Shown here: piece after piece, positions 28,589 through 37,636 of the stretch
Numbering within the stretch: the first letter of the stretch is position 1
Layout of the letters: every line of letters begins with the position of its first letter
NCBI GenBank assembly: GCA_963696505.1
Contig: CAVOKN010000006.1
Coordinates: 124,001 to 188,000 of the forward strand
Reading direction: 5' to 3'
Length of the DNA: 64,000 nt
Source of the DNA: CAVOKN01 sp963696505
Lineage (GTDB): Bacteria; Pseudomonadota; Gammaproteobacteria; Burkholderiales; Rhodocyclaceae
The notes under the pieces: generated by a model
The model's database searches: none
What the model saw: only the letters and a program-made list of their open reading frames with translations
What the model was told of the DNA's origin: nothing
Made by a program: the position numbers and the translations under genes

Positions 28589-30244
28589 TCAAAGGGGTTT
28601 GACAGATGATTCGTTGAGGGTGGCGTCGAACATGTCGATCATGTCGCGCACGAAGCCGTCCTGCTCCAGTGCCTCCACCGCCCGCTCATGGCGCTCCTGC
28701 TGCTCGGAGCGCAGTTGCTGCGCCGGCGTCGCGCCTTCGGTCTCGGCGATGTCGATGGTCAGGCGCAGCGGCTGGCCGAAGTGCTGCACCAGTTCGGCCT
28801 GTAGTTTTTCCTGGGCCGACTTGTTCATCAGCAGCGACTTGTGGCCCGGCGCCAGGCGCAGGCGCACGGCGCCGTCTTCGAAGCCCAGCCACACGCAATG
28901 CTGCGCCAGCTCGCGAACCATGCCGCCGAGCTTGAGGGCGGGGATGAGCTGGCGCCAGTTGACGGCGTCGGTGGGCGCGCGTCGCGCGCCCTGGATCGAG
29001 GGTTCAGGATTGAGGGTCGAGGATCGAGGATCGAGGGCGGCGGTCGGCCTGGGCTCGGCGCGGCTTGCGGGCACGGGCTCGACGGCACGGGGACGCGGAG
29101 CCAGTGCGCTGCGCCTGGGCGCACCGCTGTCGGTTGGGGGCGCGGCGCCCAGGGCCGCCGGCGACTCCGGCCGGAAGGCCGCCAGGCGCAGCAGGCACAT
29201 GCTGAATCCGGCCGCCTCGTCCGGGGCCAGCGGCAGGTCGGCGCGGCCCTGGATCACGATCTGGTAGGCGAGCTGGAGGAACTCCGGGTCCAGGCCATCG
29301 GCATAGGGCACGAGGCGCGCCCGTTCCGCGTCGTCCGCCAGCGCCTGGGGCGCCAACTGCAGCAGCGCGACGCGATGCAGCAGCGTCGCCAACTCCTGGA
29401 GCGCGGAATCGAAGGACAGGCTGCGCTCGTCCATGGCCCGGGCCACGGCGAGCATGGCATGGACGTCCTTGGCGAGCAGGCCGTCGAGCACGGCGTAGAG
29501 GTGGTCCTCGCCCACCGTGCCGAGCATGGCGCGCACCGCCTCCTCCTCGACGCGACCAGCACCGTGGGCGATGGCCTGGTCGAGCAGCGACAGCGCGTCG
29601 CGCATGCTGCCCGCCGCGCCCTTGGCCAGCAGGCGCAGCGCGGCTGGCTCGAAGGACACCTGCTCCGCCTCCAGCACGCGGCCGAGGTGCTCGACGATGT
29701 GCTGGGGCGGCATCTGCTTCAGGTTGAACTGGAGGCAGCGGCTCAGCACCGTGACCGGGATCTTCTGCGGATCGGTGGTGGCGAGCACGAACTTGATGTG
29801 CTCGGGCGGCTCCTCCAGCGTCTTCAGCATGGCGTTGAAGGCGCTGTTCGACAGCATGTGCACTTCGTCGATGACGAAGATCTTGTAGCGGCCGCGGGTC
29901 GGTGCGTAGCTGGCGCTTTCGAGCAGTTCCCGCATCTGCTCGACCTTGGTGTTGGTGGCGGCATCCACTTCCAGCAGGTTGACGAAGCGTCCGGCGTCGA
30001 TCTCCTGGCAGGCCGAGCACTGGCCGCAGGGCGTCGAGCTGACGCCGGTCTCGCAATTGAGCGCCTTGGCCAGGATGCGCGCCAGCGTGGTCTTGCCGAC
30101 GCCGCGGGTGCCGGTGAACAGGTAGGCGTGGTGCAGCCGGTTCTGGTCCAGGGCATGGGAGAGTGCCCGCACCACATGCTCCTGCCCCACCAGAGTGGCG
30201 AAGCTGCGGGGCCGCCATTTGCGCGCGAGGACCTGATAGCTCAT
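28589..30244 (-). CDS. dnaX: DNA polymerase III subunit gamma/tau
   Basis: 551 residues. The clamp-loader ATPase of replication. Walker A GTRGVGKTT, the zinc module (CETGVSSTPCGQCSAC), Walker B VIDEVHML and the sensor/SRC motif (TVLSRCLQFNLK) are intact. A proline/serine-rich linker (about 360-420) separates the ATPase from the tau-specific C-terminus. Part of the linker is encoded by degenerate GATCGAG repeats (28993-29036). I saw no A-AAA-AAG slippery site on the coding strand, so a separate gamma product by E. coli-type frameshifting is not evident. Confidence 0.96.
   Translation of the reverse strand: MSYQVLARKWRPRSFATLVGQEHVVRALSHALDQNRLHHAYLFTGTRGVGKTTLARILAKALNCETGVSSTPCGQCSACQEIDAGRFVNLLEVDAATNTKVEQMRELLESASYAPTRGRYKIFVIDEVHMLSNSAFNAMLKTLEEPPEHIKFVLATTDPQKIPVTVLSRCLQFNLKQMPPQHIVEHLGRVLEAEQVSFEPAALRLLAKGAAGSMRDALSLLDQAIAHGAGRVEEEAVRAMLGTVGEDHLYAVLDGLLAKDVHAMLAVARAMDERSLSFDSALQELATLLHRVALLQLAPQALADDAERARLVPYADGLDPEFLQLAYQIVIQGRADLPLAPDEAAGFSMCLLRLAAFRPESPAALGAAPPTDSGAPRRSALAPRPRAVEPVPASRAEPRPTAALDPRSSTLNPEPSIQGARRAPTDAVNWRQLIPALKLGGMVRELAQHCVWLGFEDGAVRLRLAPGHKSLLMNKSAQEKLQAELVQHFGQPLRLTIDIAETEGATPAQQLRSEQQERHERAVEALEQDGFVRDMIDMFDATLNESSVKPL
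28993..29036. repeat. GGATCGA-type tandem repeat inside dnaX
   Basis: About six degenerate copies of a 7-8 bp unit (GGATCGAG, GGTTCAGGATTGAG, GGTCGAGGATCGAG) lie in the flexible linker of dnaX. Two clean copies of the same unit recur at 28203-28217 across the recR start. In the coding direction they read as Ser-Ile-Leu-Asp-Pro-Arg blocks. Confidence 0.6.
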
Positions 30245-30322
30245 GGCCCGATTCTAGCAGGGGTATGAACGCCGACCGGGGAGGCGAAGCGGGAAGCGCA
30301 TCGAGGCGACACGTGGGAAGGG

Positions 30323-30420
30323 TGGCGAGCCTGACCCCCGGCACTTGCAGTTAGCGGCTGTGGCTGCTTCCTTCCGGACCTGACCAGGTTCACCACGCTG
30401 CAATGCGGGGAGACCCGCCA
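30323..30420 (-). ncRNA. ffs: Signal recognition particle 4.5S RNA
   Basis: 98 nt. On the minus strand it contains the conserved apical loop GGTCAGGTCCGGAAGGAAGC, which binds Ffh, within a long hairpin whose ends pair (TGGCGGG with CTCGCCA). The location just upstream of dnaX is common. A -10-like TAGAAT lies at 30429-30434, 8 bp before the 5' end; no good -35 is seen. Confidence 0.95.
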
Positions 30421-30599
30421 CGGGGCGAATTCTAACAGTCAGTCGCCGCGAACCGCCTCCCCGCGCCAAATTTCGCTTCGCCGGGCCGGATGCCGGCTTC
30501 GCGCTGCGGGCCATCGCCCGGCCCTGGAGAGCGGCAAGTCCAGCGCCTCCGCGAGCGGCATCCGCAGGTCCCGGTCCAGCCCCGAAACCCGGAAGCGCG

Positions 30600-31124
30600 C
30601 TACGGCGGGCCGTCGCCGCCTTGGAACGTGTATCGCAGTCGTGCCGGGTCGTAGCCCTGGCGGGTAGCAGCCGCGAGAGCAGCGTCCAGCAGATCCTGTG
30701 GCAGACGGGGCGTGCGCGAGAGCACCCAGAGGTATTTGCGGTTCGGATTTCCCACCACCGCCCAGCGGTACTCGGCGTCCAGCCCGATGATCCAGTAGTC
30801 GGCGCGGAAGGGCCAGAAGAAGGACACCTTGAGACGGGCATTGTTGCTGCCCTCGACCACAGTGGCCTTGCCTTCGGCCTCATCGAAGCCGCTGTCGGTG
30901 CGGCAGCGGTTCCGCACCGAAACGGCGCCTTCCGGCGTCAGGCCGTACACCGCCGTCGTGTCGCCCAAGCAGTTGCGCTGGAAGAACATCGGAAAGCTGG
31001 CGATCTCGAACCACTTGCCGGCATAGCGTCCCAGATCCACCGCAGCGACGGTCGTCACCGGTTCCTGAGCAAACACCGGCGCGGCGAACGCCATCGTCAG
31101 GCCAACAAGAGCCGCGCGGAACAT
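30600..31124 (-). CDS. Lipocalin family protein (Blc-like)
   Basis: 174 residues with a Sec signal peptide (MFRAALVGLTMAFAAPVFA). The lipocalin signature GKWFEIASFP is followed by the beta-barrel core with KVSFFWPFRADYWIIGLD and a C-terminal LSRTPRLPQDLL, all typical of bacterial Blc proteins, which bind lysophospholipids in the periplasm. There is no lipobox Cys, so it is soluble, unlike E. coli Blc. An in-frame TTG at 31157 with AGGAG 7 nt upstream is an alternative start, but it would add 11 polar residues before the signal peptide. Confidence 0.9.
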   Translation of the reverse strand: MFRAALVGLTMAFAAPVFAQEPVTTVAAVDLGRYAGKWFEIASFPMFFQRNCLGDTTAVYGLTPEGAVSVRNRCRTDSGFDEAEGKATVVEGSNNARLKVSFFWPFRADYWIIGLDAEYRWAVVGNPNRKYLWVLSRTPRLPQDLLDAALAAATRQGYDPARLRYTFQGGDGPP

Positions 31125-31220
31125 TTCCCCCGGCCCGGTCGTCGAAGTGCTGGCCAATCCTGTTCTCCTGTAAAGCAATTCCGCCTTCGAGACCACTAGC
31201 CCCTGTTTCGTTCCGAGCGA

Positions 31221-31742
31221 ATGCGTTCCGAGCTGATCCGCTTCGACCACCCCGACGCCGTCGCCGACTGGCTGCCCATCGACGACGCGGTGATGGGAGG
31301 TGCCTCCTGGAGCCGCCTGCGCCTCGACCCGCAGGGATGGGCGGTGTTCGAGGGCGTGGTTAGCCTGGAATACAACGGTGGCTTCGCTTCGGTGCGGTCC
31401 CGCCCCGCGCGTTTCGGTTCCGCCGGTGCCGCGGCTTACCTGATCGAGGTCCGCGGCGACGGCAAGCGCTACAAGCTGAACCTTCGCACCGACGATGTCT
31501 TCGATGGCCTCAATTACCAGGCGCTCTTCGAGGCCCCTGCCGATCGATGGACCCAAGTGCGGATTGCCGCGCCCGAGTTCCAGCCAAGCTTCCGCGGACG
31601 CAGCGTGCCAGACGCGCTGCCCCTCGATCCGGGCAAGGTGCGACAAATCGGGCTGATGATCGCGGACCGCCAGGAAGGCCCGTTTTGTCTGGCGGTCCGA
31701 TCGATAGCCATCGAGAGCGGAAAGGGCGGGGGCGAGGGCTGA
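31221..31742 (+). CDS. CIA30 family protein
   Basis: 173 residues with no signal peptide. The hallmark DDAVMGGASWSRL is at about 22-34 and is followed by a jelly-roll core (FEGVVSLEYNGGFASVRSR, YKLNLRTDDVFDGLNYQA). CIA30/NDUFAF1 relatives assist complex I assembly in mitochondria; the bacterial members are uncharacterised. It is divergent from the lipocalin gene with a 96-bp gap that must hold both promoters. Confidence 0.85.
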   Translation: MRSELIRFDHPDAVADWLPIDDAVMGGASWSRLRLDPQGWAVFEGVVSLEYNGGFASVRSRPARFGSAGAAAYLIEVRGDGKRYKLNLRTDDVFDGLNYQALFEAPADRWTQVRIAAPEFQPSFRGRSVPDALPLDPGKVRQIGLMIADRQEGPFCLAVRSIAIESGKGGGEG

Positions 31743-31808
31743 GGGCGCGGTGCGCCGTCCGCCGCCGACTGACTTTCACTTATAGCGCCGCGAATCCGGC
31801 AAGCAAAC

Positions 31809-32258
31809 TCAGGAGCGGCTCAGGACACCGGCTCTGCGACGCGCGCCGCCTCGGACGAAGGCAGTTTCCGGCTGGCAAGGAAAGCCACCGTCTGTTCCAG
31901 GAGATCTTCGCGCGGCGTAACGAGCGCCGTCAGCTTCGCCGCGGCTTCGGCCATGGCTTGGGCCGTCTGGGCCGATGACGGGAAGCCTGGGGGCAAGCGC
32001 CTGCAGGCGGCTGGCGGCTTCGTAGCCATCCATCACCGGCATCTGGATGTTCATGAGCACCAGGTCGAAGGCGTCCGGGCCTTCGGCGGCGATCCGCTTC
32101 ACAGCCTGCAGGCCGCCGCCGGCGGTGACGACCTCCGCACCCTCCGAGCCAAGGAAGGCCTCCAGGACCAGGCGGTTCAGCTCCCTGTCTTCCGCGGCCA
32201 GGATCCTCAGGCCCGCCAGACGCCGGGCCGCGACCGCCACCGCCAGGGCCTGCGGCAA
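31809..32258 (-). pseudogene. Decayed receiver domain of a hybrid histidine kinase
   Basis: Residues such as GLRILAAEDRELNRLVLEAF and FDLVLMNIQMPVMDGYEAA are an unmistakable REC domain, but three faults are visible. The phospho-acceptor Asp is replaced by Asn (LMNIQMP). After APRLPVIG the reading shifts: the continuation (TAQAMAEAAAKLTALVTP) lies in another frame up to about 31820. There is no kinase or output domain on either side, since the RND pump gene ends at 32302. It is a remnant, not a working regulator. Confidence 0.8.
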
Positions 32259-32301
32259 GCGATGCCGCGCTACAAGCTCGCTCGGCGCCGCGGCGAGGGG
32301 A

Positions 32302-35300
32302 TCAATTCGGGGCCTCGGGAGCGTCCGCCATGGGGGCGGCGGGAGAAGGGCTGCGTCTCAGCAGGCGCCGGGCGGCCGCGATCAGGTCGTCGACGTAAGT
32401 GAACACGACCGGGATCACCAGCAGGCTGAGGAAGGTGGAGGTGATCAGGCCGCCGATCACCACGATGGCCATCGGCGCCCGGAAGCTCGGGTCGGTGCCG
32501 AAGCCCACCGCGATCGGCAGCATGCCGGCACCCATCGCCACGGTGGTCATGACGATGGGCCGCGCCCGCTTGCGGCAGGCATCCAGCAGCGCGTGCCAGC
32601 GGTCCAGCCCGTGGTCGCGCCGCGCCAGGATCACATAGTCAATGAGCAGGATCGAGTTCTTGGTGGCGATGCCCATCAGCATGATGAGGCCGATCATCGA
32701 CGGCATCGACAGCGCCGTGCCGGTAAGGAACAGCGCCAGGAAGGCACCGGGTATCGACAGCACCAGCGCCACCAGGATGGTCGCCGGCTGCACGAAATCG
32801 CGGAACAGCAGCACCAGAACGATGTAGATGCACAGCACGCCGGTGAGCATCGCCAGGCCGAAGCTGGCGAACAGCTCGTTCATCGCCTCGGCGTCACCGA
32901 CGGTGGTCTGGATCACCCCCGGCGGCAGGTCGCGCAGGCTGGGCAGCGCCAGTGCCCGCTTCTCGACCTCACCGAGCGGCTGCTGGTTGAGTTCGATCTC
33001 GAAGTTGATGTTGCGCAGCCGGTCGTAGCGGTCGATCTCGGCCGGCCCGCTTTCGATCGAAAGCGTCGCGACGCTGCCCAGCATCACCGGACCCTTGCTT
33101 CCCGGAACGGCCATCCGTTCGAGCAGCGCCAGATCCTGCCGCGCCTGCGGCGGCAGCTTGACGACGATGGGCACCTGCCGCTGCGAGAGGTTGAGCTTGG
33201 CCAGATCCTGGTCGAAATCGCCGGACGTGGCGATGCGCAGCGTGTCGGCCATGGCCGCCGAGGTCACCCCCAGGTCCGCCGCCCGCGCGAAGTCGGGCCG
33301 CACCACCAGCTCCGGCCGCACCAGGCTGGCGGTGCTGTTGATGTTGCCGATGCCCGGGATGGTGCGCAGATCGCGCTCCACCTTGCGTGCATGCTCCGCC
33401 AGTACCTCGCCGTTCTCGCTCGCCAGCACCAGCACGTACTTCTCGCTCGATCCGCCGAAGCCCACCGTCACCCGGGCGCCGGGCAGCACCGCGAGCGTCT
33501 CCCGCAATTCGCGCTCCACCTGCTGCTTCTTCACCCCGCCGCGCTGCGAACGCGGCGTCATGTTGATGGTGAGGGTGGCCTTGCGCACTTCCGCGGCGCC
33601 ACGCGGCGCGAAGGGGTCGGAGCCCGCAGCGCCGCCCCCCACCGCGGTGTAGATCATCTTCACGTGAGGATGCTTTTCGACGATGCGGCGCGCCTGTTCG
33701 GCGGTCTCCAGCGTCTGACTGAAGGTGCTGCCCGGCGGCAGCGACAGATAGACCTGCGTCTGGGACAGGTCGTCCGGCGGAATGAAGCCGGTGGGCAGCA
33801 GCGGCACCAGGGCGAAGGAGCCGAAGAAGAACGCCGCCGCAGCCAACAAGGTCGTCACCCGGTGCTTCAGGCACCACTCGGCCCAACGCGCGTAGATGCG
33901 CAGCCACAGCGGCTCGCCATGGTCCTTCGCCGGGCGCCGCAGGATGTAAGCGGCCATCATCGGGGTGAGCACGCGTGCCACCACCAGGGAAAAGAACACC
34001 GCGATCGCCGCGGTCCAGCCGAACTGCACGAAGAACTTGCCCGGCACGCCGCTCATGAAGGCGGTGGGCAGGAACACCGCGATCAGCGTGAAGGAGGTGG
34101 CGATCACCGCCAGGCCGATCTCGTCCGCCGCCTCCATCGCCGCCTGGAAGGGTGTCTTGCCCATGCGCAGATGGCGCGCGATGTTCTCGATCTCGACGAT
34201 GGCGTCATCGACCAGAATGCCCACCACCAGCGACATCGCCAGCAGCGTCACCACGTTCAGCGTAAAGCCCATCAGGTACATGGCGGCGAAGGCCGGGATG
34301 ATGGACAGCGGCAGCGCGGTGGCCGACACGATGGTGGCGCGCCAGTCGCGCAGGAACAGCCAAACCACCAGCACGGCCAGCGCCGCGCCCTCCAGCAGCA
34401 GCCACATCGAACCGTCGAAGTTCTCCTGCACCGGATCGACAAAGTTGAAGGCCTCGGTGATGGCGATGTCCGGGTGCTCCGCCTGAAGCTGTGCCAGCCG
34501 GGCGCGCACGCCTTCGGCGACGTCCACCTCGCCGGCGCCGCGGCTGCGGGTGATCTCGAAACCCACCACCGGCTTGCCGTCGAGCAGCGCCGCCGAGCGC
34601 TGTTCCGCCACGGTGTCGCTCACCGTGGCCACCTGATCGAGGCGGATGCGCCGGCCATCGCCGAGCACGATGTCCATGCGCCCCAGTTCCTCGGCCGACT
34701 GCACCGTGGCGATGGTGCGCACCGACTGCTCGCTGCCGCCCACGTCGGTGCGTCCGCCCGAGGCGTCCTGCTGAATCCGGCGCAGTTGGCGCGAGATGTC
34801 GGCGGCGCCGGCGTTTAGCGCAAGCAGCCGCGCCGGATCGAGTTCGACGCGAACCTCGCGGCTCACCCCGCCAACCCGAGCCACCGCCCCCACGCCGCGC
34901 ACCGAGAGCATGCCCTTGGCAACGGTGTTGTCCACGAACCACGACAGCGCCTCGTCGTCCATGCGCTGCGAGGCGACGGTGTAAGTCAGTATCGGCGAAC
35001 CGGCAAGGTTGACCTTCGATATGACAGGGTCGCGCAGGTCCCCCGGCAAGTCTGAGCGGATGCGCGACACCGCGTCGCGCACGTCGTCCACCGCCTCCTG
35101 GGTCGGCTTCTCCAGGCGGAACTCGACGGTGACGATGGCCGTTCCGTCCTGCACCTTGGTATAGATGTGCTTGACGTTCTGCAGCGTGGCCACCGAGTTC
35201 TCGATCTTGCGCGCGACCTCGGTTTCCATCTGTGCGGGTGCCGCGCCCGGCAGCGTCGCGGTCACCGTCACCGTCGGCAGATCGATGTCGGGGAACTGCT

Positions 35301-35409
35301 GGATCTTCATCGCCCGGTAGGCCATCACGCCCACCAGCGTGAGCATGACGAACAGCAGCACGCCCGGAATCGGGTTGCGGATCGACCAGGACGAAACGTT
35401 GATCGCCAC
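32302..35409 (-). CDS. RND efflux transporter permease
   Basis: 1035 residues from a GTG at 35409 with GGAG about 9 nt upstream; longer readings overlap the adaptor gene and are shadows. Twelve membrane helices in the RND pattern, with the proton-relay aspartates in GILVDDAIVEIENI, the FxGxD-like block, and the relay lysine in MGIATKNSILLIDY. Similar to the HAE1/MexF/MdtB branch. It pairs with the adaptor at 35415 and the TetR regulator at 36514. No outer-membrane channel gene is adjacent. Confidence 0.96.
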   Translation of the reverse strand: MAINVSSWSIRNPIPGVLLFVMLTLVGVMAYRAMKIQQFPDIDLPTVTVTATLPGAAPAQMETEVARKIENSVATLQNVKHIYTKVQDGTAIVTVEFRLEKPTQEAVDDVRDAVSRIRSDLPGDLRDPVISKVNLAGSPILTYTVASQRMDDEALSWFVDNTVAKGMLSVRGVGAVARVGGVSREVRVELDPARLLALNAGAADISRQLRRIQQDASGGRTDVGGSEQSVRTIATVQSAEELGRMDIVLGDGRRIRLDQVATVSDTVAEQRSAALLDGKPVVGFEITRSRGAGEVDVAEGVRARLAQLQAEHPDIAITEAFNFVDPVQENFDGSMWLLLEGAALAVLVVWLFLRDWRATIVSATALPLSIIPAFAAMYLMGFTLNVVTLLAMSLVVGILVDDAIVEIENIARHLRMGKTPFQAAMEAADEIGLAVIATSFTLIAVFLPTAFMSGVPGKFFVQFGWTAAIAVFFSLVVARVLTPMMAAYILRRPAKDHGEPLWLRIYARWAEWCLKHRVTTLLAAAAFFFGSFALVPLLPTGFIPPDDLSQTQVYLSLPPGSTFSQTLETAEQARRIVEKHPHVKMIYTAVGGGAAGSDPFAPRGAAEVRKATLTINMTPRSQRGGVKKQQVERELRETLAVLPGARVTVGFGGSSEKYVLVLASENGEVLAEHARKVERDLRTIPGIGNINSTASLVRPELVVRPDFARAADLGVTSAAMADTLRIATSGDFDQDLAKLNLSQRQVPIVVKLPPQARQDLALLERMAVPGSKGPVMLGSVATLSIESGPAEIDRYDRLRNINFEIELNQQPLGEVEKRALALPSLRDLPPGVIQTTVGDAEAMNELFASFGLAMLTGVLCIYIVLVLLFRDFVQPATILVALVLSIPGAFLALFLTGTALSMPSMIGLIMLMGIATKNSILLIDYVILARRDHGLDRWHALLDACRKRARPIVMTTVAMGAGMLPIAVGFGTDPSFRAPMAIVVIGGLITSTFLSLLVIPVVFTYVDDLIAAARRLLRRSPSPAAPMADAPEAPN

Positions 35410-35414
35410 CGCGC

Positions 35415-36554
35415 CTACTCCGCTGCGCCCGCGACCACGCGCACCGTGTCGCCGTCGGCAAGAAAACCCGCGCCCTGGGCCACCACGGCCACGCCTGCCT
35501 CGAGGCCGGCAGTGATCTCCACCCGATCGGCTTGGCGGCGGCCGACTGTCACTTTGATCTGCGCCACCTTGTCCCCCTCGATACGGAACACGTAGGCGAA
35601 ACCCTCCCGCAGCAGCACCGCCGACTGGGGCAGGGTCAGGGCCGCGGCACGGCCGAGGTCGAATTCGCCGCGGGCGAACATGCCTGCCCGCAGCCCGTGC
35701 GCGTCGGGCGGCAGATCGACGTAGATCAATGCCATGCGCGTCTGCGGATCCACCGTCGGTGCCACCATGCGCACCCGGCCCTCGACCCGGCTGCCGTCCG
35801 GCGCCGTCAGCATCGCCGTGCCGCCGGGCCTGACTTTGCCCAGTTCCGCCGCCGTCACCTCGGCGCGCCATTCCAGCCGGCCGCCGCGGATCAGGCGGAA
35901 CAGTTCCTGCCCCTGCTGCGTCAGCGAGCCCGCCGTCGCGGCGCGGGCGGAAATCACGCCGTCGTCGGACGCCACGACCCGTGCCTGCGCCAGGCGCACC
36001 TCGTCGTTGCGCAGGCGCGCCCTGGCCGCGGCCAGCCGCGCCGCCGCGGTCTGCTCGGCGGTGACCGACTGGTTGTACTGCTGGGCGCTGATCATGCCCT
36101 TGGGTTCGAGCCGCCGCGCCCGCTCGGCGTTGGCCTTCGCCTCGTCCAGGGTCGCCTGCGCCTCCGCCACGGCGGCGCGTGACTGGGCCAGTTCCGCCTC
36201 GATCGTTTCCGCGGCGATGCGCGCCAGCACCTGGCCCTTCTTCACCCGGTCGCCGACATTCACCAGCACCTCGGTCAGCCGCAGGTTGCTGATCTCGGCG
36301 CCGATCACCGCCTCCTGCCACGCCGCGACGTTGCCATTGGCATCGAGGGAGCGCGGCCAGTCGGCCGCCTGCGGCCGGATCGGGGTGACGGTCAGCGCCG
36401 GCTTGGTCGGACCGCCCGTCGCCGCGGCGGCGGGTTTGCCGCTGTCCGCCGGCTTGGCGCCGGGCCCGGAAGTCAGCGCCCAGACAACGGCGGTCGCCAC
36501 CACGACGACCGCGCTAGCGGCGATGACGCTTGTTTGAAGTCGCATGGGAAACAT
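35415..36554 (-). CDS. RND efflux periplasmic adaptor subunit
   Basis: 379 residues (376 if the second ATG at 36545 is used). An N-terminal signal/anchor helix (VIAASAVVVVATAVVWAL), two lipoyl halves (LTEVLVNVGDRVKKGQVLARI and DDGVISARAATAGSLTQQG) bracketing a coiled-coil hairpin (about 115-190), then a beta-barrel domain. It bridges the pump to an outer-membrane channel. The start overlaps the end of tetR by 32-41 nt. Confidence 0.94.
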   Translation of the reverse strand: MFPMRLQTSVIAASAVVVVATAVVWALTSGPGAKPADSGKPAAAATGGPTKPALTVTPIRPQAADWPRSLDANGNVAAWQEAVIGAEISNLRLTEVLVNVGDRVKKGQVLARIAAETIEAELAQSRAAVAEAQATLDEAKANAERARRLEPKGMISAQQYNQSVTAEQTAAARLAAARARLRNDEVRLAQARVVASDDGVISARAATAGSLTQQGQELFRLIRGGRLEWRAEVTAAELGKVRPGGTAMLTAPDGSRVEGRVRMVAPTVDPQTRMALIYVDLPPDAHGLRAGMFARGEFDLGRAAALTLPQSAVLLREGFAYVFRIEGDKVAQIKVTVGRRQADRVEITAGLEAGVAVVAQGAGFLADGDTVRVVAGAAE

Positions 36555-37293
36555 TCGATGATGATGTCGGGGGTTGGCGGCGCACCTGTTCGCCGTGCAG
36601 CAGCGCGACGCTATAGTCGACCAGCCGATCCAGGATCCGTTCGCGCGCCCGCGGCCCCTTCAGCAGGCCGGGCGCCAGCAGGCGCATGTATTCCCGCGAC
36701 AGGCAGTAGTCGTTGGCCAGCGCGCCCACCGCGAAGGCCAGCCGGTGGATCTCCGCGTCTGGCTTGGGCAGGCCGCAATGACGCGCCAGCAGCCCCGCCA
36801 GCGCGTCGTGCAGCGGCGCAATATGCTGCGCCACCACCTCGCGGAACACGGCGGACGGTTCGAGCAGTTCCCGCAGATGCAGGCGTGTCACCAGCAGACC
36901 CTGTTCGTCCTCGTCCAGCGCCATGCGCACCAGCGGCGCCAGCAACTGCCGCATCGCCTGCTCGAAGCTCAGCGCCGCATCGTCGAAGCGGCCGAACTGG
37001 TCGGCGATGAGGCTGATCGGCCGCGTCAGCACCGCCCGGTACAAGCCTTCCTTGTCGCCGAAGTAGTAGTGGATGGACGCGATGTTCACCCCCGCCGCGG
37101 CGCAGATCTCCCGCGTCGCCGCCCCGGCGTAGCCCTTGGCGGCGAAAATGCGGGTGGCGTGGGCGATCAACTGCTCGCGCACCGCCGCGCCCTTGTCGGA
37201 GGCGCCCGGCGCCTCGGGCCGGCCGCCAGCGACGGCGCCGGACGACGAACCGCGCCGCTTCCCGGGGACTGACTTTGCGCTGGATGGACTCAT
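36514..37293 (-). CDS. TetR family repressor with CecR-type (DUF1956) C-terminus
   Basis: 259 residues from the ATG at 37293. A low-complexity N-terminal tail of about 38 residues precedes the TetR helix-turn-helix (REICAAAGVNIASIHYYFGD, 61-80). The ligand domain resembles the DUF1956 family, represented by CecR, which controls efflux genes. It leads the operon tetR-adaptor-pump and probably represses it. A 16-bp near-palindrome lies 24 bp upstream of the start. Confidence 0.9.
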   Translation of the reverse strand: MSPSSAKSVPGKRRGSSSGAVAGGRPEAPGASDKGAAVREQLIAHATRIFAAKGYAGAATREICAAAGVNIASIHYYFGDKEGLYRAVLTRPISLIADQFGRFDDAALSFEQAMRQLLAPLVRMALDEDEQGLLVTRLHLRELLEPSAVFREVVAQHIAPLHDALAGLLARHCGLPKPDAEIHRLAFAVGALANDYCLSREYMRLLAPGLLKGPRARERILDRLVDYSVALLHGEQVRRQPPTSSSNVSHATSNKRHRR

Positions 37294-37316
37294 GGCGGGG
37301 GGCACGATAGCACAAT

Positions 37317-37332
37317 AATCAAGCGCTCGATT
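37317..37332. promoter_or_regulatory. Likely operator of the TetR repressor
   Basis: AATCAAGCGCTCGATT is an inverted repeat with a single mismatch between arms (AATCAAGC and the complement of GCTCGATT), in a short AT-rich patch just upstream of tetR. Size and symmetry fit a TetR dimer site, which would make the efflux operon autoregulated. Confidence 0.6.
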
Positions 37333-37636
37333 TAATTCTTCCCGGCGCAGACCGTGGTGCGCGCGGCATCGACCGTCGCTTGAGCGCCTGCGGGCACGGC
37401 GCGCCCTGCCCTCGCCCGCCGGGCTGCGATTGACCGTCGAACCCGGCCCCGTCAAGATGATCGGCATGGCCGTATCATCCGATTCATCCCGACCGGTTCT
37501 AGCGCGATATTCACAGATGAGGAAGTCGAGCCCAAGTATCACGTCTGGACATGTGTATGAGTGCTATCCCGAGCGCAATGCCGGCGTCCATGCTTGAACG
37601 GCGCGCGAACGCCCGGAATCCCATCGCAATCACGCC
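37333..37636. other. 304-bp gap between the tetR operator and the TIR gene
   Basis: No gene seen. TTGACC (near 37430) and TATCAT (near 37473) are promoter-like hexamers but are not correctly spaced with each other. There is no clear ribosome site before the TIR gene start. Confidence 0.4.

Noticed and set aside
28589..30244. Programmed frameshift in dnaX for a separate gamma subunit
   Set aside because: I could not find an A-AAA-AAG type slippery heptamer on the coding strand.
32047..34818. Long open frame of 923 codons on the plus strand
   Set aside because: It is fully antisense to the RND pump gene, rich in Gln/His/Arg/Gly as expected for a GC-rich shadow, and has no family resemblance.
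35410..36321. Upstream extension of the RND pump frame to 1339 codons
   Set aside because: It overlaps the adaptor gene in another frame and adds Gly/Arg-rich sequence; the GTG at 35409 with a ribosome site gives the normal RND N-terminus.
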